From NCBI RefSeq assembly GCF_014595955.1, contig NZ_JABVCF010000003.1:310001-374000 (forward strand): 64,000 nucleotides of DNA, written 5' to 3'. The stretch comes from Pseudaminobacter soli (ex Zhang et al. 2022). GTDB lineage: Bacteria; Pseudomonadota; Alphaproteobacteria; Rhizobiales; Rhizobiaceae. The notes under the pieces are model-generated. The model saw nothing but the letters and a program-made list of their open reading frames with translations, searched no databases and was not told the origin of the DNA. Position 1 is the stretch's first letter; each line of letters opens with the position of its first letter. The position numbers were made by a program, and so were the translations under genes. Shown piece by piece: positions 53,125 to 61,357 of the stretch.

Positions 53125-53140
53125 GACTACCATGGTAGTC
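53125..53140. promoter_or_regulatory. Palindromic operator GACTACCATGGTAGTC (copy 2), overlapping the lactonase start codon
   Basis: A perfect 16-nt palindrome in the uxuA-lactonase intergenic region. Its centre contains the ATG at 53132-53134 used by the lactonase gene. A repressor bound here could block both divergent promoters. The core of 14 nt is identical to copy 1 at 50304-50317. Confidence 0.78.
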
Positions 53141-54070
53141 AATCGGACATCCCAGCCCAGCGACAACTCACAGCCTGCCGACGGAAAACCCCGGCGGCTC
53201 GGCAATCTGAGATGCATCGTCGGCGAGAGCCTCATCTGGTCGCCGCGCGACGGAAAGCTCTTCTTCACCGATCTGGTGGGCAAGAGTTTTCACTCCTACG
53301 ATCCGGCGACAAGGGTATTCGAAAGCTGGGACGCACCGGAGTTCGCTACCTCGATCGGCATCCGCCGCGACGGCGGATTCGTGGTGGGTCTCGAACAGCG
53401 GATCTGCCTCTGGGAGCCGGGCGGGGACTTCGCGACTTTGGCGATTCCTGAGCCCGACAGACCGGGCAACCGGCTGAACGAGGGCGTCGTCGGCCCAGAC
53501 GGGGCATTCTGGGTCGGCACCATGGCGACCAACCTTCACTCGGACGGCACGCCGAAAGAGCAGGACGGCCCGTTGGGCGCCTACTACCGCGTCCGGCCGG
53601 ACGGCCGCGTCGAGCGGCTCACGCCGAACGAATATGGCATCACCAACACGATGGCGTGGTCGGCGGACGGAAAGTTCCTGACCGCCGATACAGTCGCGAA
53701 CACGATTCACTCGTTCCGCGTTGGCGACGACGGCCAGATCGGGAACCAGACAATCTTCGAGCAAGGCTTTCCGCGCGGCCTGCCGGACGGGTCCTGCATG
53801 GACGCGGAAGGCTTCCTGTGGAACTGCCGCGTGGCAGGAGGCAGTTGCGTTTCCCGCTTCGCGCCTGACGGGCGGCTCGACCGGATGGTGGAACTGCCGT
53901 GCGCTTGGCCGACAAGCTGCGCCTTCGGCGGTCCCGGACTCGACACGCTCTACGTGACCTCCGCGACCTTCACCATGTCCGAAGCCCATCTGGCGGCAAA
54001 TCCGCACGAAGGCGGCCTTTACGCGGTCGACGCGGGCGTGAAAGGCATCGCATCGTATCAGTTCGGCTGA
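53132..54070 (+). CDS. SMP-30/gluconolactonase/LRE family lactonase
   Basis: A 312-residue six-bladed beta-propeller. Metal and substrate residues are visible: Glu in CIVGESLIWSPRDGKLFFTD, Asn/Asp in RLNEGVVGPDGAFWVGTM, TNTMAWSADGKFLTADT and RGLPDGSCMDAEGFLWN. It hydrolyses sugar lactones to aldonic acids, the step between the SDR dehydrogenase and mannonate dehydratase of the opposite operon. The ATG at 53132 lies inside the operator palindrome; a TTG at 53120 is possible. No strong Shine-Dalgarno is visible for the ATG. Confidence 0.9.
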   Translation: MVVNRTSQPSDNSQPADGKPRRLGNLRCIVGESLIWSPRDGKLFFTDLVGKSFHSYDPATRVFESWDAPEFATSIGIRRDGGFVVGLEQRICLWEPGGDFATLAIPEPDRPGNRLNEGVVGPDGAFWVGTMATNLHSDGTPKEQDGPLGAYYRVRPDGRVERLTPNEYGITNTMAWSADGKFLTADTVANTIHSFRVGDDGQIGNQTIFEQGFPRGLPDGSCMDAEGFLWNCRVAGGSCVSRFAPDGRLDRMVELPCAWPTSCAFGGPGLDTLYVTSATFTMSEAHLAANPHEGGLYAVDAGVKGIASYQFG

Positions 54071-54123
54071 ACTGAGGACGGAGGACCAACCCGGGTCCTG
54101 GTATGTTGCAGTTGGCCGTGTGA

Positions 54124-54789
54124 TCAGAAGCGACCAGTTGCTTCGTTTCCAGGTGCTTCCCTCAAACCCGGTTCCTCGACTAGCGGCCCGAGCAGCGCCT
54201 TTACATAGATTGGCCGATAGCGCCGGCGCTGCGCCGGATCTTCCTTGAACGACAAGGCGTAGTAGCCGATCTGGTGGAAATAGGTGATGCGGGCACGCAC
54301 GACACTCTCGTCCGCGGAATAGCCCATTGCGAGGAACGAGCGCTCGAGCAGCGAGATGCGCAGGTCGTCCATCGCCGCGACCTCCTTACTCAAGGCCCGC
54401 GAGGCTCGCGACCAGTCGCGCACGGCGAGGTCGAGTAACGGGCTGAAGGGATTTTCGTCCACCCAGACATGCACGATTTTCGAGAAGAACTTCGGGCCAT
54501 CGATATCGGTCTCATGGCGCATCGCCTCGAAGGGGGCGCAGTTGATCCGGCGCCATTCCTCGAGAAGCTCGTTATGGAGGTCCTTGAGGCTGGAGAAGTG
54601 GAAGTAGAAGCTGCCGCGCGTCACCTTGAAGTGCCGCGCCAGCCGGTCGATCTTCACCTCGGCGATGCCGCGCTTCTCCAGCACCTTCCTGGCAGCGGCG
54701 AGCCAGGCCTCGCGGCTCAGCGTCTGACGCTGGGCCCCACCTCGATCGCGCTTCTCTGGGGACCTAGCGGTCGATCGTTCTGTCTTCAC
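54124..54789 (-). CDS. TetR-family transcriptional regulator
   Basis: A 221-residue protein with helix-turn-helix AAARKVLEKRGIAEVKIDRLARHFKVTRGSFYFHFSSLKDLHNELLEEW and a helical ligand domain. The start is uncertain: GTG 54789 with GGAG 10 nt upstream is preferred, and longer frames exist. It is convergent with the lactonase and divergent from the FAD oxidoreductase region. The target is unknown. Confidence 0.82.
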   Translation of the reverse strand: MKTERSTARSPEKRDRGGAQRQTLSREAWLAAARKVLEKRGIAEVKIDRLARHFKVTRGSFYFHFSSLKDLHNELLEEWRRINCAPFEAMRHETDIDGPKFFSKIVHVWVDENPFSPLLDLAVRDWSRASRALSKEVAAMDDLRISLLERSFLAMGYSADESVVRARITYFHQIGYYALSFKEDPAQRRRYRPIYVKALLGPLVEEPGLREAPGNEATGRF

Positions 54790-55259
54790 GTAAGGGCATC
54801 TCCGGTCTGAACGGGTGTCGACACGCTCGCCGCCAGGCCAATCCCGGCCCAAATAGATAAGATGCCCTCTGCTTACGAAAGTATTGACTTACGCTTTTGC
54901 TTGATAACGCCAGCGAGCCGATCCGCTCCAGTATCAGGTCGACCAGTGATTCCGGTCAATCCGACGAAGCGCCTTTCAGTTCCTCGGACGCCGAGCACTG
55001 GCCAGGTGCCATTGCGGCCCGATCCGGCTGTTCGATTGCCTATTGCCGATACGATTTTGACGTGTAGAAATACAGTACTGTACCTTATGTTCAAGGCACA
55101 CAGTGAGTGCGGCTCGGCGCCGAACACGAGCCGGTGCTCTATGGCGACTACCTGATGAAGCGCATCGACAAGAACTATCACCATCGCAGGAAGCTCGCCG
55201 CGCAGGCCGAGGCCGCCTGATCCCCGCCGTCCCCCCGCCCGCGAATCCAGGAGAGCTCA
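54790..55259. other. Intergenic region with a truncated C-terminal gene remnant
   Basis: Within this 470-bp stretch, 55113-55220 on the plus strand encodes an in-frame tail (LGAEHEPVLYGDYLMKRIDKNY, then HHRRKL) ending in TGA at 55220. It reminds me of the C-terminus of isopenicillin-N-synthase-like 2-oxoglutarate/Fe(II) oxygenases. Nothing upstream continues the frame to a start, so it looks like a leftover of a deleted gene. The promoter of the TetR gene should also be here. Confidence 0.4.
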
Positions 55260-56573
55260 TTGGGACCGCCCGTCGATCCCGTAGCAACATCGGAGATCCC
55301 CCCGCACGCCGCCGACGTGGTCATCGTCGGCGGAGGCATCATTGGACTGAGCACGGCACTGTTCCTTGCCCGCCAGGGCGTTTCAGTCGTGGTCTGCGAA
55401 AAAGGCCACTTCGCGGGTGAGCAGTCCAGCCGCAATTGGGGTTGGGTGCGCCGCATGGGCCGAGACCCGCGCGAACTGCCACTCATCGTCGAGGCGATGC
55501 GGCTATGGGACGAGATGCCCGACCTGGTCGGCACGGATGTCGGTTTCCGCAAGTCCGGCATCCTATATCTCTGCGAAACCGAGAAGGACGTCGCGAGCCG
55601 CGAGCACTGGCTGAAAAGCGCCGGTGATTATGCGCTGGATACCCGCATGATCAGGGGCGATGAGTTGGCCGCGCTTCTGCCTGGCGCATCCCGGCCATTC
55701 CACTCGGCACTCTATACCCCGAGCGACGGGCGCGCCGAACCGCAAAGGGCCGCTCCCGCGATCGCGCGCGCGGCGGCGAAAGCTGGCGCCACCTTGGTGG
55801 CCAATTGCGCGGTGCGCGACGTCGATACGAGCGGGGGGCGCATCTCCGGCGTTGTGACGGAGCACGGCAGGATAGCGTGCAGCACGGTCGTGGTGGCGGG
55901 CGGCGTCTGGTCGACCAGGCTGCTGCGGAGGCTCGGCACCCGCCTGCCGCAACTCGGGGTTCGATCATCCGTCCTTCGGACCGCGCCTGTCGAGGGCGGC
56001 CCGCCGGGCGCTGCCTGGGCCGCGAAATTCGCCTACCGTAAGCGGCTGGACGGCGGCTACACGGTCGCGAACGGCAGCTATACAAGGCATGACATCGTCC
56101 CTGACAGCTTCCGCTTCTTCAGCGACTTCATTCCGGTGATGACCCTTGAATGGCGGGATCTGCGCCTCGGCCTCGGCGGCTGGGGACCGCGCTCACCGCT
56201 CGCGCCGGGCGTCAAGTCCTCCTTCGAGCGCATCCGCACGCTCGATCCCGAGCCGATCACCCGATCCCTATCTGCGGCATACGCTGCCTTTCAGGAGACC
56301 TTCCCGATCTTCCGGAACGTCCCCGTCGTGCAGCAGTGGGCCGGGATGATCGACGCGACGCCGGATGCCATGCCGGTCATCTCGACGATCCAGTCGCATC
56401 CGGGGCTGATCGTGGCGACCGGGTTTTCCGGACATGGCTTCGGCATTGGCCCCGGCGCCGGCCGGCTGACTGCCGACCTCGTGACCGGCTCGAAGCCGAT
56501 CGTCGACCCCACGCCATTCCGCTACGAGCGCTTCATCGATGGCACGAGGCCGCGCCCGACGACGGGCGTTTGA
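55260..56573 (+). CDS. FAD-dependent oxidoreductase of the DAO family
   Basis: A 437-residue flavoenzyme starting at TTG 55260, with AGGAG 7 nt upstream. The dinucleotide fold VVIVGGGIIGLSTALFLARQGVSVVVCEKG is near residues 20-49. The motif AGEQSSRNWGWVRRMGRDPRELPLI follows and GFSGHGFGIGPGAGRLTADL lies at the C-terminus. Such enzymes oxidise D-amino acids, sarcosine-like secondary amines or amino-sugar amines. It precedes a kinase, a GntR regulator, an SIS protein and a sugar importer, so an amine-linked sugar (for example an Amadori-type compound) is one possibility. Sarcosine from creatinase is another. Confidence 0.85.
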   Translation: MGPPVDPVATSEIPPHAADVVIVGGGIIGLSTALFLARQGVSVVVCEKGHFAGEQSSRNWGWVRRMGRDPRELPLIVEAMRLWDEMPDLVGTDVGFRKSGILYLCETEKDVASREHWLKSAGDYALDTRMIRGDELAALLPGASRPFHSALYTPSDGRAEPQRAAPAIARAAAKAGATLVANCAVRDVDTSGGRISGVVTEHGRIACSTVVVAGGVWSTRLLRRLGTRLPQLGVRSSVLRTAPVEGGPPGAAWAAKFAYRKRLDGGYTVANGSYTRHDIVPDSFRFFSDFIPVMTLEWRDLRLGLGGWGPRSPLAPGVKSSFERIRTLDPEPITRSLSAAYAAFQETFPIFRNVPVVQQWAGMIDATPDAMPVISTIQSHPGLIVATGFSGHGFGIGPGAGRLTADLVTGSKPIVDPTPFRYERFIDGTRPRPTTGV

Positions 56574-56761
56574 GCAAGTTATAAGCTGACGAACAATCAA
56601 CTCCGGTGGCATGCCGGACAAGAAATCATTGGGCTCTGCAGTTCAATCAGTGAGCGAATGGCCCACAGGTTTCGAACAGCAACATTCCCGATCAGAAATG
56701 CCGGCTTGCCCGCGCCGCCCGCCTTGAGGCATGAGCCATTCTGCAGGCGGAGCAATTTCGG

Positions 56762-58261
56762 ATGATGCGGTATCTTCTCGGTGTCGATGCGGGCTCCTCG
56801 ATCACCAAGGCGGCGCTCTTCGATTTCGAAGGCACCGAACTGACGCGCGCGGCAGAGCGCGTCGATCTCGACCGCTCGCGGGCCGGTTGGTGCGAGGTGG
56901 ACCCAGACCAGGCGTGGAATGCCGCCAAGACGACGATCCGCGGTGCCGTGCGCCAAGCCTCGGTCCGGCCGGAGCAGATCGCGGCAATCGGCATCTCGGC
57001 GGCCATGGTCGGCGCCTGGCTCGTCGACGCCGAGGGCAATGCGCTACGCCCCGGGATAAACTGGGAGGACAGCCGCACCCAGCACATGCTCGACCGGCGG
57101 CTGGCCACCGATCCCGACTTCTACCGGCGCATCTTCCGGGCCGACGGCTGCGTCATGCAGCAGGGCTGCACTCTGCCGGTCGCCGCCTGGCTGCGGGAGA
57201 ACGAGCCAGATGTGTTCGGGGCCGCAGCGCACATCTTCAGCTACAAGGATTTTCTGCGGATGAAGCTGACCGGCATTGCCGGAGCCGACCGCACAGAAGC
57301 GGCTGTCGCCCCAGGTGACGCCCGCAGGCGGGATCGCAGCCCTGAGATGCTGGAGTTGTTCGGTCTTTCCGACGTCGCCGGCAAACTGCCTGAAGCAAAG
57401 GATTCCGAAGAGATCGCCGGCTATCTCACGCAGGCGGCAGCCGAAGAGCTCGGACTTGCCCCCGGGACACCCGTCGCGGTCGGAGCCGGCGATGTCCCCT
57501 CCACTATCGTCGGCGCCAGCGCGCTGCAGCCCGGAACGGCCCTTGTCATCCTCGGCACCACCTGCATCGCTGGCGTTGTTTCCGACGAGCCGGTGTTCAC
57601 GCCGCCTGATCTGGGTCTCCTGTTCACCCTGCCCGGAAAAACTTGGTTCCGTTCCATGGTGAACGTCGCCGGCACGCTCAACCTCGATTGGGTCATCAGC
57701 ACTATCCTTGGCGAAACCAAGCGCGACGCGGCGCTGTTCGAGGCGCTCGATAGGGCGATCTCCGAGGTGCTGGTCGGCTCGGAAGGGGTCGTCTACCTGC
57801 CCTACCTCTCGGACAGTGGCATCATCGCGCCGGTCTTCGACCAGCGGGCGCGTGCCGGCTTCACCGGACTTGCCCCGCGCCACGGCCGGCCACACATGCT
57901 GCGCGCCGTCTATGAGGGCGTGATCCTCGCCGTGCGCGATCTGATGCAGCACCTTCCGCCTGTCCAGGGCGAGATACTTCTCACCGGAGGCGGGGCAAAC
58001 AGTCTCGTCTGGACACAGATGCTGGCCGATGCCCTTAGTAAGCCGGTGGTGGTGCCGGCCGGCTTGGAATTCGGCGCGCGCGGCGCCGCACTGCTGGCCG
58101 CCACTGCGATCGGAGCATTCCCATCGGTTCGTGAAGCGTCGGTCTCAACGCGCAAAATAGCGCGGCGCCAGGAGCCGAATGCCGGTGCCCGAGAGGCCTG
58201 GGATCGGGCGTTCTCAGCCTATTCCACACAACGCGACCTGGCCTCGCGTAAATCCGTTTGA
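56762..58261 (+). CDS. FGGY-family carbohydrate kinase
   Basis: A 499-residue two-domain sugar kinase with N-terminal ATP/substrate motif LLGVDAGSSITKAALFD, AIGISAAMVGAWLVD, VAVGAGDVPSTIVGASALQPGTALVILGTTC, and the C-terminal FGGY signature region ILLTGGGANSLVWTQMLADALSKPVVV followed by EFGARGAALLAA. Substrate is probably a ketose or polyol. GGAG lies 9-10 nt upstream of ATG 56762 (a second ATG is at 56765). It is 53 bp upstream of the GntR gene and may be in the same unit. Confidence 0.9.
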   Translation: MMRYLLGVDAGSSITKAALFDFEGTELTRAAERVDLDRSRAGWCEVDPDQAWNAAKTTIRGAVRQASVRPEQIAAIGISAAMVGAWLVDAEGNALRPGINWEDSRTQHMLDRRLATDPDFYRRIFRADGCVMQQGCTLPVAAWLRENEPDVFGAAAHIFSYKDFLRMKLTGIAGADRTEAAVAPGDARRRDRSPEMLELFGLSDVAGKLPEAKDSEEIAGYLTQAAAEELGLAPGTPVAVGAGDVPSTIVGASALQPGTALVILGTTCIAGVVSDEPVFTPPDLGLLFTLPGKTWFRSMVNVAGTLNLDWVISTILGETKRDAALFEALDRAISEVLVGSEGVVYLPYLSDSGIIAPVFDQRARAGFTGLAPRHGRPHMLRAVYEGVILAVRDLMQHLPPVQGEILLTGGGANSLVWTQMLADALSKPVVVPAGLEFGARGAALLAATAIGAFPSVREASVSTRKIARRQEPNAGAREAWDRAFSAYSTQRDLASRKSV

Positions 58262-58275
58262 CGCGCTTTTCCCGC

Positions 58276-58289
58276 GTGGTACATACCAC
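58276..58289. promoter_or_regulatory. Inverted repeat GTGGTA-CA-TACCAC, candidate GntR/HutC operator
   Basis: 6-bp arms around a 2-nt centre lie 26 nt upstream of the GntR gene start and 14 nt after the kinase stop. The TGGT...ACCA core fits the general pattern of HutC-type GntR sites such as the NagR consensus TGGTCTAGACCA. Autoregulation is inferred. Confidence 0.55.
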
Positions 58290-58314
58290 TGGGGACAGCG
58301 GGACATACCGCCGG

Positions 58315-59061
58315 ATGGCAACTGATCTGACAGTCGAGGACGCGCCGCTCTACCAGCGCATTGCGCGCCGGCTGGAGGACATGATCGGTTCGGGCGCCCT
58401 CAAGCACGGCGATCGCCTACCCTCCGAGCGCCGTATCGCCGACGAGCTTGGCGCCAGCCGCATGACGGCGCGCCAGGCCCTGAAATCACTGGAACGGCGA
58501 GGTCTTGTCGAGACGCGCGTCGGACGCGGCGTCTTCGTCGCGCGACCGCTTATCGAAAAGGAATCGCGCACGCTCCACGGTTTCACCGCGGAGATGCAGC
58601 GCGGAGGACGTATGGTATCAAGCGTCGTCCTCGATGCCGGTATCGGCGCGGCCGACCGGGAGGTCGCGCGTGCCCTGGATATCACCGAGCATACCCTCGT
58701 TCATCGTCTCGTGCGCGTGCGCCTCGTCGATGCCGAGCCGCTGGCGGTGGAGCGGACGGAGATACCCGTGGCTCTGGCGCCGAGCCTTCTCGACAAGACC
58801 GATTTTTCCAAGGACTCGCTCTATCGCGTGCTGCGCGACGAGTACGGCCTCGTCCCCACCGAGGCGGAAGAGACGGTCCGCGCCGACCTGGCCGACCCCG
58901 CCGCCTGCTCGGCGCTTCGCATCTCGGCGGAGGCGCCGGTGCTAAGGTTCACGCGCCGCACCTTCGATGGTGCCGGGTGCCCGCTGGAATATGTGCGCTC
59001 GGTCTATCGCGCCGACAGTTTCACCATGCGGGTGAGGCTTACTTTGACGAAGGCACAATGA
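58315..59061 (+). CDS. GntR-family regulator, HutC/UTRA subfamily
   Basis: A 248-residue regulator with winged helix [65 protein letters not shown] and a C-terminal UTRA domain ([48 protein letters not shown]) that binds phosphosugars or small acids. The ATG at 58315 lacks a clear Shine-Dalgarno. Its stop overlaps the SIS gene start (ATGA), and it probably controls the following importer operon. Confidence 0.9.
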   Translation: MATDLTVEDAPLYQRIARRLEDMIGSGALKHGDRLPSERRIADELGASRMTARQALKSLERRGLVETRVGRGVFVARPLIEKESRTLHGFTAEMQRGGRMVSSVVLDAGIGAADREVARALDITEHTLVHRLVRVRLVDAEPLAVERTEIPVALAPSLLDKTDFSKDSLYRVLRDEYGLVPTEAEETVRADLADPAACSALRISAEAPVLRFTRRTFDGAGCPLEYVRSVYRADSFTMRVRLTLTKAQ

Positions 59062-59795
59062 CTGAAGCAGCGACAGCGCAAACCTACCTGACACAACTCA
59101 GCGAGCGGATCGGCGCACTCTTTGTGGCCAATACCGAAGCGATTGCCCAAGCCGTCGAGGCGGTCGAGGCGACCGCGCGGAACGACGGCCTAGTCTACAT
59201 CTTCGGCACCGGCCACAGCCATCTCCTGGCCGAGGAGGCGCATTACCGCGCCGGCGGACTTGCGCTAACCGTGCCTATCCTCGCGACGGCGACCATGCTG
59301 CACGAAGGCGCGATCGCCTCGACCGCCTTCGAGCGCATGTCCGGCATCGTCGGCCCGATCTTCGACCGCTATCCCATCGGAGCCAAGGACGTGCTGTTCG
59401 TCGTCTCCAACAGCGGCGTGAATGCCGCGCCGGTCGAGGCAGCCCGGATCGGCAAGGAGCGTGGGGCGACCGTGATCGCCATCACCTCGGAGGCGTATTC
59501 TTGGGAGGCAGCGAAGGGCCGCACCCGGCTGGCCGAGGTCGCGGACATCGTGCTCGACAACGGTGCGCCCGCCGGCGATGCGACCGTGGCCGTGCCGGGC
59601 AGCGAACTGCGGGTTGGGCCCGTATCCACCTCGATCGGAGCGGCGCTGATGAACGCCGTGCTCGCCGAGGTGGCATCGCGCCTGCAGGCGTCGGGCGCCG
59701 GCGCGCCGATCTATCTCAGCGCCAACATGCCCGGCGCCGCCGAGAACAACGCGGCGCTGATCGCCAAGTACAGGCCGCGAAACCCGCATCTTTGA
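59058..59795 (+). CDS. SIS-domain sugar isomerase-like protein (UPF0309 type)
   Basis: A 245-residue protein with a single SIS fold: [24 protein letters not shown] (phosphosugar loop), [35 protein letters not shown] and a C-terminal helical part. SIS proteins isomerise, deaminate or cleave phosphosugars such as glucosamine 6-phosphate or MurNAc 6-phosphate. It is coupled to the GntR gene and lies just upstream of the sugar binding protein, so its substrate is probably the phosphorylated imported sugar. Confidence 0.87.
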   Translation: MTEAATAQTYLTQLSERIGALFVANTEAIAQAVEAVEATARNDGLVYIFGTGHSHLLAEEAHYRAGGLALTVPILATATMLHEGAIASTAFERMSGIVGPIFDRYPIGAKDVLFVVSNSGVNAAPVEAARIGKERGATVIAITSEAYSWEAAKGRTRLAEVADIVLDNGAPAGDATVAVPGSELRVGPVSTSIGAALMNAVLAEVASRLQASGAGAPIYLSANMPGAAENNAALIAKYRPRNPHL

Positions 59796-59841
59796 CAGCA
59801 ACTCCGCGCAAGGGAACCGCGGAAAGAGAGGGAGAACAGCA

Positions 59842-61125
59842 ATGAGAACCAGACTTCTGGCAGTGGCAAGCCTCGCATCGATGCTGCTTGCCGGCACCGC
59901 TTACGCCGAGCCGGTCAGCCTCACGCTCTGGCACATGGAGCAGCCGCCGCATCGCGTCCAGCGCATGCAGGAACTGCTCGACGAGTTCAACAAGGCGCAC
60001 CCGGGCGTCCAGGTGAAGCAGGAGCCGCAGAGTTGGGGCGAGGTCTACGCCAAGGCGCCGGCCGCATTCGCGGCAGGCAACGGTCCGGACATGCTCTTCA
60101 CCATCCCGGACTTCACCACGCTCATCAAGGGCATCGACGCGCTCGTGCCGGTGGACGATCTCGCCAAGGATCTCGAGGCCAAGCACGGCTTCGTGCCGGC
60201 TACCATCGCCCCCTACCAGTATGACGGCCACACCTGGGCTATTCCCGCCTACAACATGGCGATCTCCATGTGGTACCGAAACAGCGCGCTGAAGGCCGCA
60301 GGCATCGAGGTGCCGAAGACCTGGTCCGAGTGGAAGGCGGCCGCCGAGAAACTCTCCGCCGACGGCAAGTACGGCATCGGCCTGCCGGCCAACAAGCAGC
60401 TCTATACCGACCAGACCGTCTATTCCTTCATGGTCAACAGCGGCGCGGCCGACATCTACAACGAGGACGGCTCGATCGCCTTCGACAAGCCGCAGACGGT
60501 CGAGGCCTACCAGACCTATGCCGACCTGCAGAAGCTGTCGCCGCCGGATTCAACCAGTTGGACCTGGGGCGAGGCCGAGGCCTGCTTCGCCAGCGCCTCG
60601 TGCGGCACGATCCTGCAGTTCAGCGTCATCAACACCTACGAGACACAGGCCGAGGCCGATCCGGCGGACCTCGGCGTCGCGCCAGTGCCGCACGCCGACA
60701 ACCAGTCGGATTCGGCAACGATCAGCTATTCCAACGCAATCATGCTGACCACCAAGGACGAGGCCAAGCAGGCCGGCGCCAAGGTGTTCCTCGCCTGGCT
60801 GCTGGAGCCGCAGAACTACGGCCGCTTCCTCACCATGGAGCCCGGCCTGTTTCTGCCGGTCACCAATGACGGCGCCAAGGCCGAGTCTTTCTGGAGCGAT
60901 CCGATCGTGACCAAGTACAAGAGTCAGGTCGAGACGATGGTTGCCAACTCCCAGACCGGCAAGCTGTTCGGCTTCACCACCGGCAAGGTGTTCCCGTCGA
61001 TCGGCGCTATCTCCGGCCAGAACGTGATTGCCGAGACACTGCAGAAAATCGTCGTCGACGGCCAGAGCGCTGCCGACGCGGTCAAGGCCGGTCAGGCCCG
61101 CATGAGCGAGATCGCGGCGAAGTAA
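59842..61125 (+). CDS. Sugar ABC transporter substrate-binding protein (CUT1)
   Basis: A 427-residue periplasmic binding protein with signal peptide MRTRLLAVASLASMLLAGTAYA. Mature motifs are VSLTLWHMEQPPHRVQRMQELLDEFNKAHPGVQV, YDGHTWAIPAYNMAISMWYRNSALKAAGI, and GLFLPVTND. AGAGGGAG precedes the ATG. It is the first of four transporter genes; a large palindromic repeat element separates it from the permeases. Confidence 0.93.
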   Translation: MRTRLLAVASLASMLLAGTAYAEPVSLTLWHMEQPPHRVQRMQELLDEFNKAHPGVQVKQEPQSWGEVYAKAPAAFAAGNGPDMLFTIPDFTTLIKGIDALVPVDDLAKDLEAKHGFVPATIAPYQYDGHTWAIPAYNMAISMWYRNSALKAAGIEVPKTWSEWKAAAEKLSADGKYGIGLPANKQLYTDQTVYSFMVNSGAADIYNEDGSIAFDKPQTVEAYQTYADLQKLSPPDSTSWTWGEAEACFASASCGTILQFSVINTYETQAEADPADLGVAPVPHADNQSDSATISYSNAIMLTTKDEAKQAGAKVFLAWLLEPQNYGRFLTMEPGLFLPVTNDGAKAESFWSDPIVTKYKSQVETMVANSQTGKLFGFTTGKVFPSIGAISGQNVIAETLQKIVVDGQSAADAVKAGQARMSEIAAK

Positions 61126-61154
61126 GGCAAGGCCGCGTCATGAGCAAACGCCCG

Positions 61155-61331
61155 GCGCTGGCATTGCCCCTCACTGCCCTGCCGGGCATCTCTCCCCGCG
61201 TGAGGGGAGAGAGCCGCCGACCGCAATGCTGGCACTCTACCTCCGCCGGTGGTCGGCGAAAGCGTAGGCGACAGCCCTCCTCCCCCCGGGCACGGGGAGA
61301 GGATGGCGGCAGCCAGGTAAGGGGCAGCGCC
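61155..61331. repeat. Inverted pair of RIME-like intergenic palindromes
   Basis: The left half (TGCCCCTCACTGCC... to TCTCCCCGCG) and the reverse complement of the right half (TGCCCCTTACCTGGC... to TCTCCCCGTG) are similar, forming an imperfect inverted repeat of about 175 bp. Internal perfect hairpins are CTCTCCCC/GGGGAGAG (61190-61197, 61204-61211) and CGCCGACC/GGTCGGCG (61215-61222, 61251-61258). The element shares arms with the palindrome at 12388-12410. Confidence 0.8.
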
Positions 61332-61357
61332 AACATGTCTGTTGACGTACAACACTC

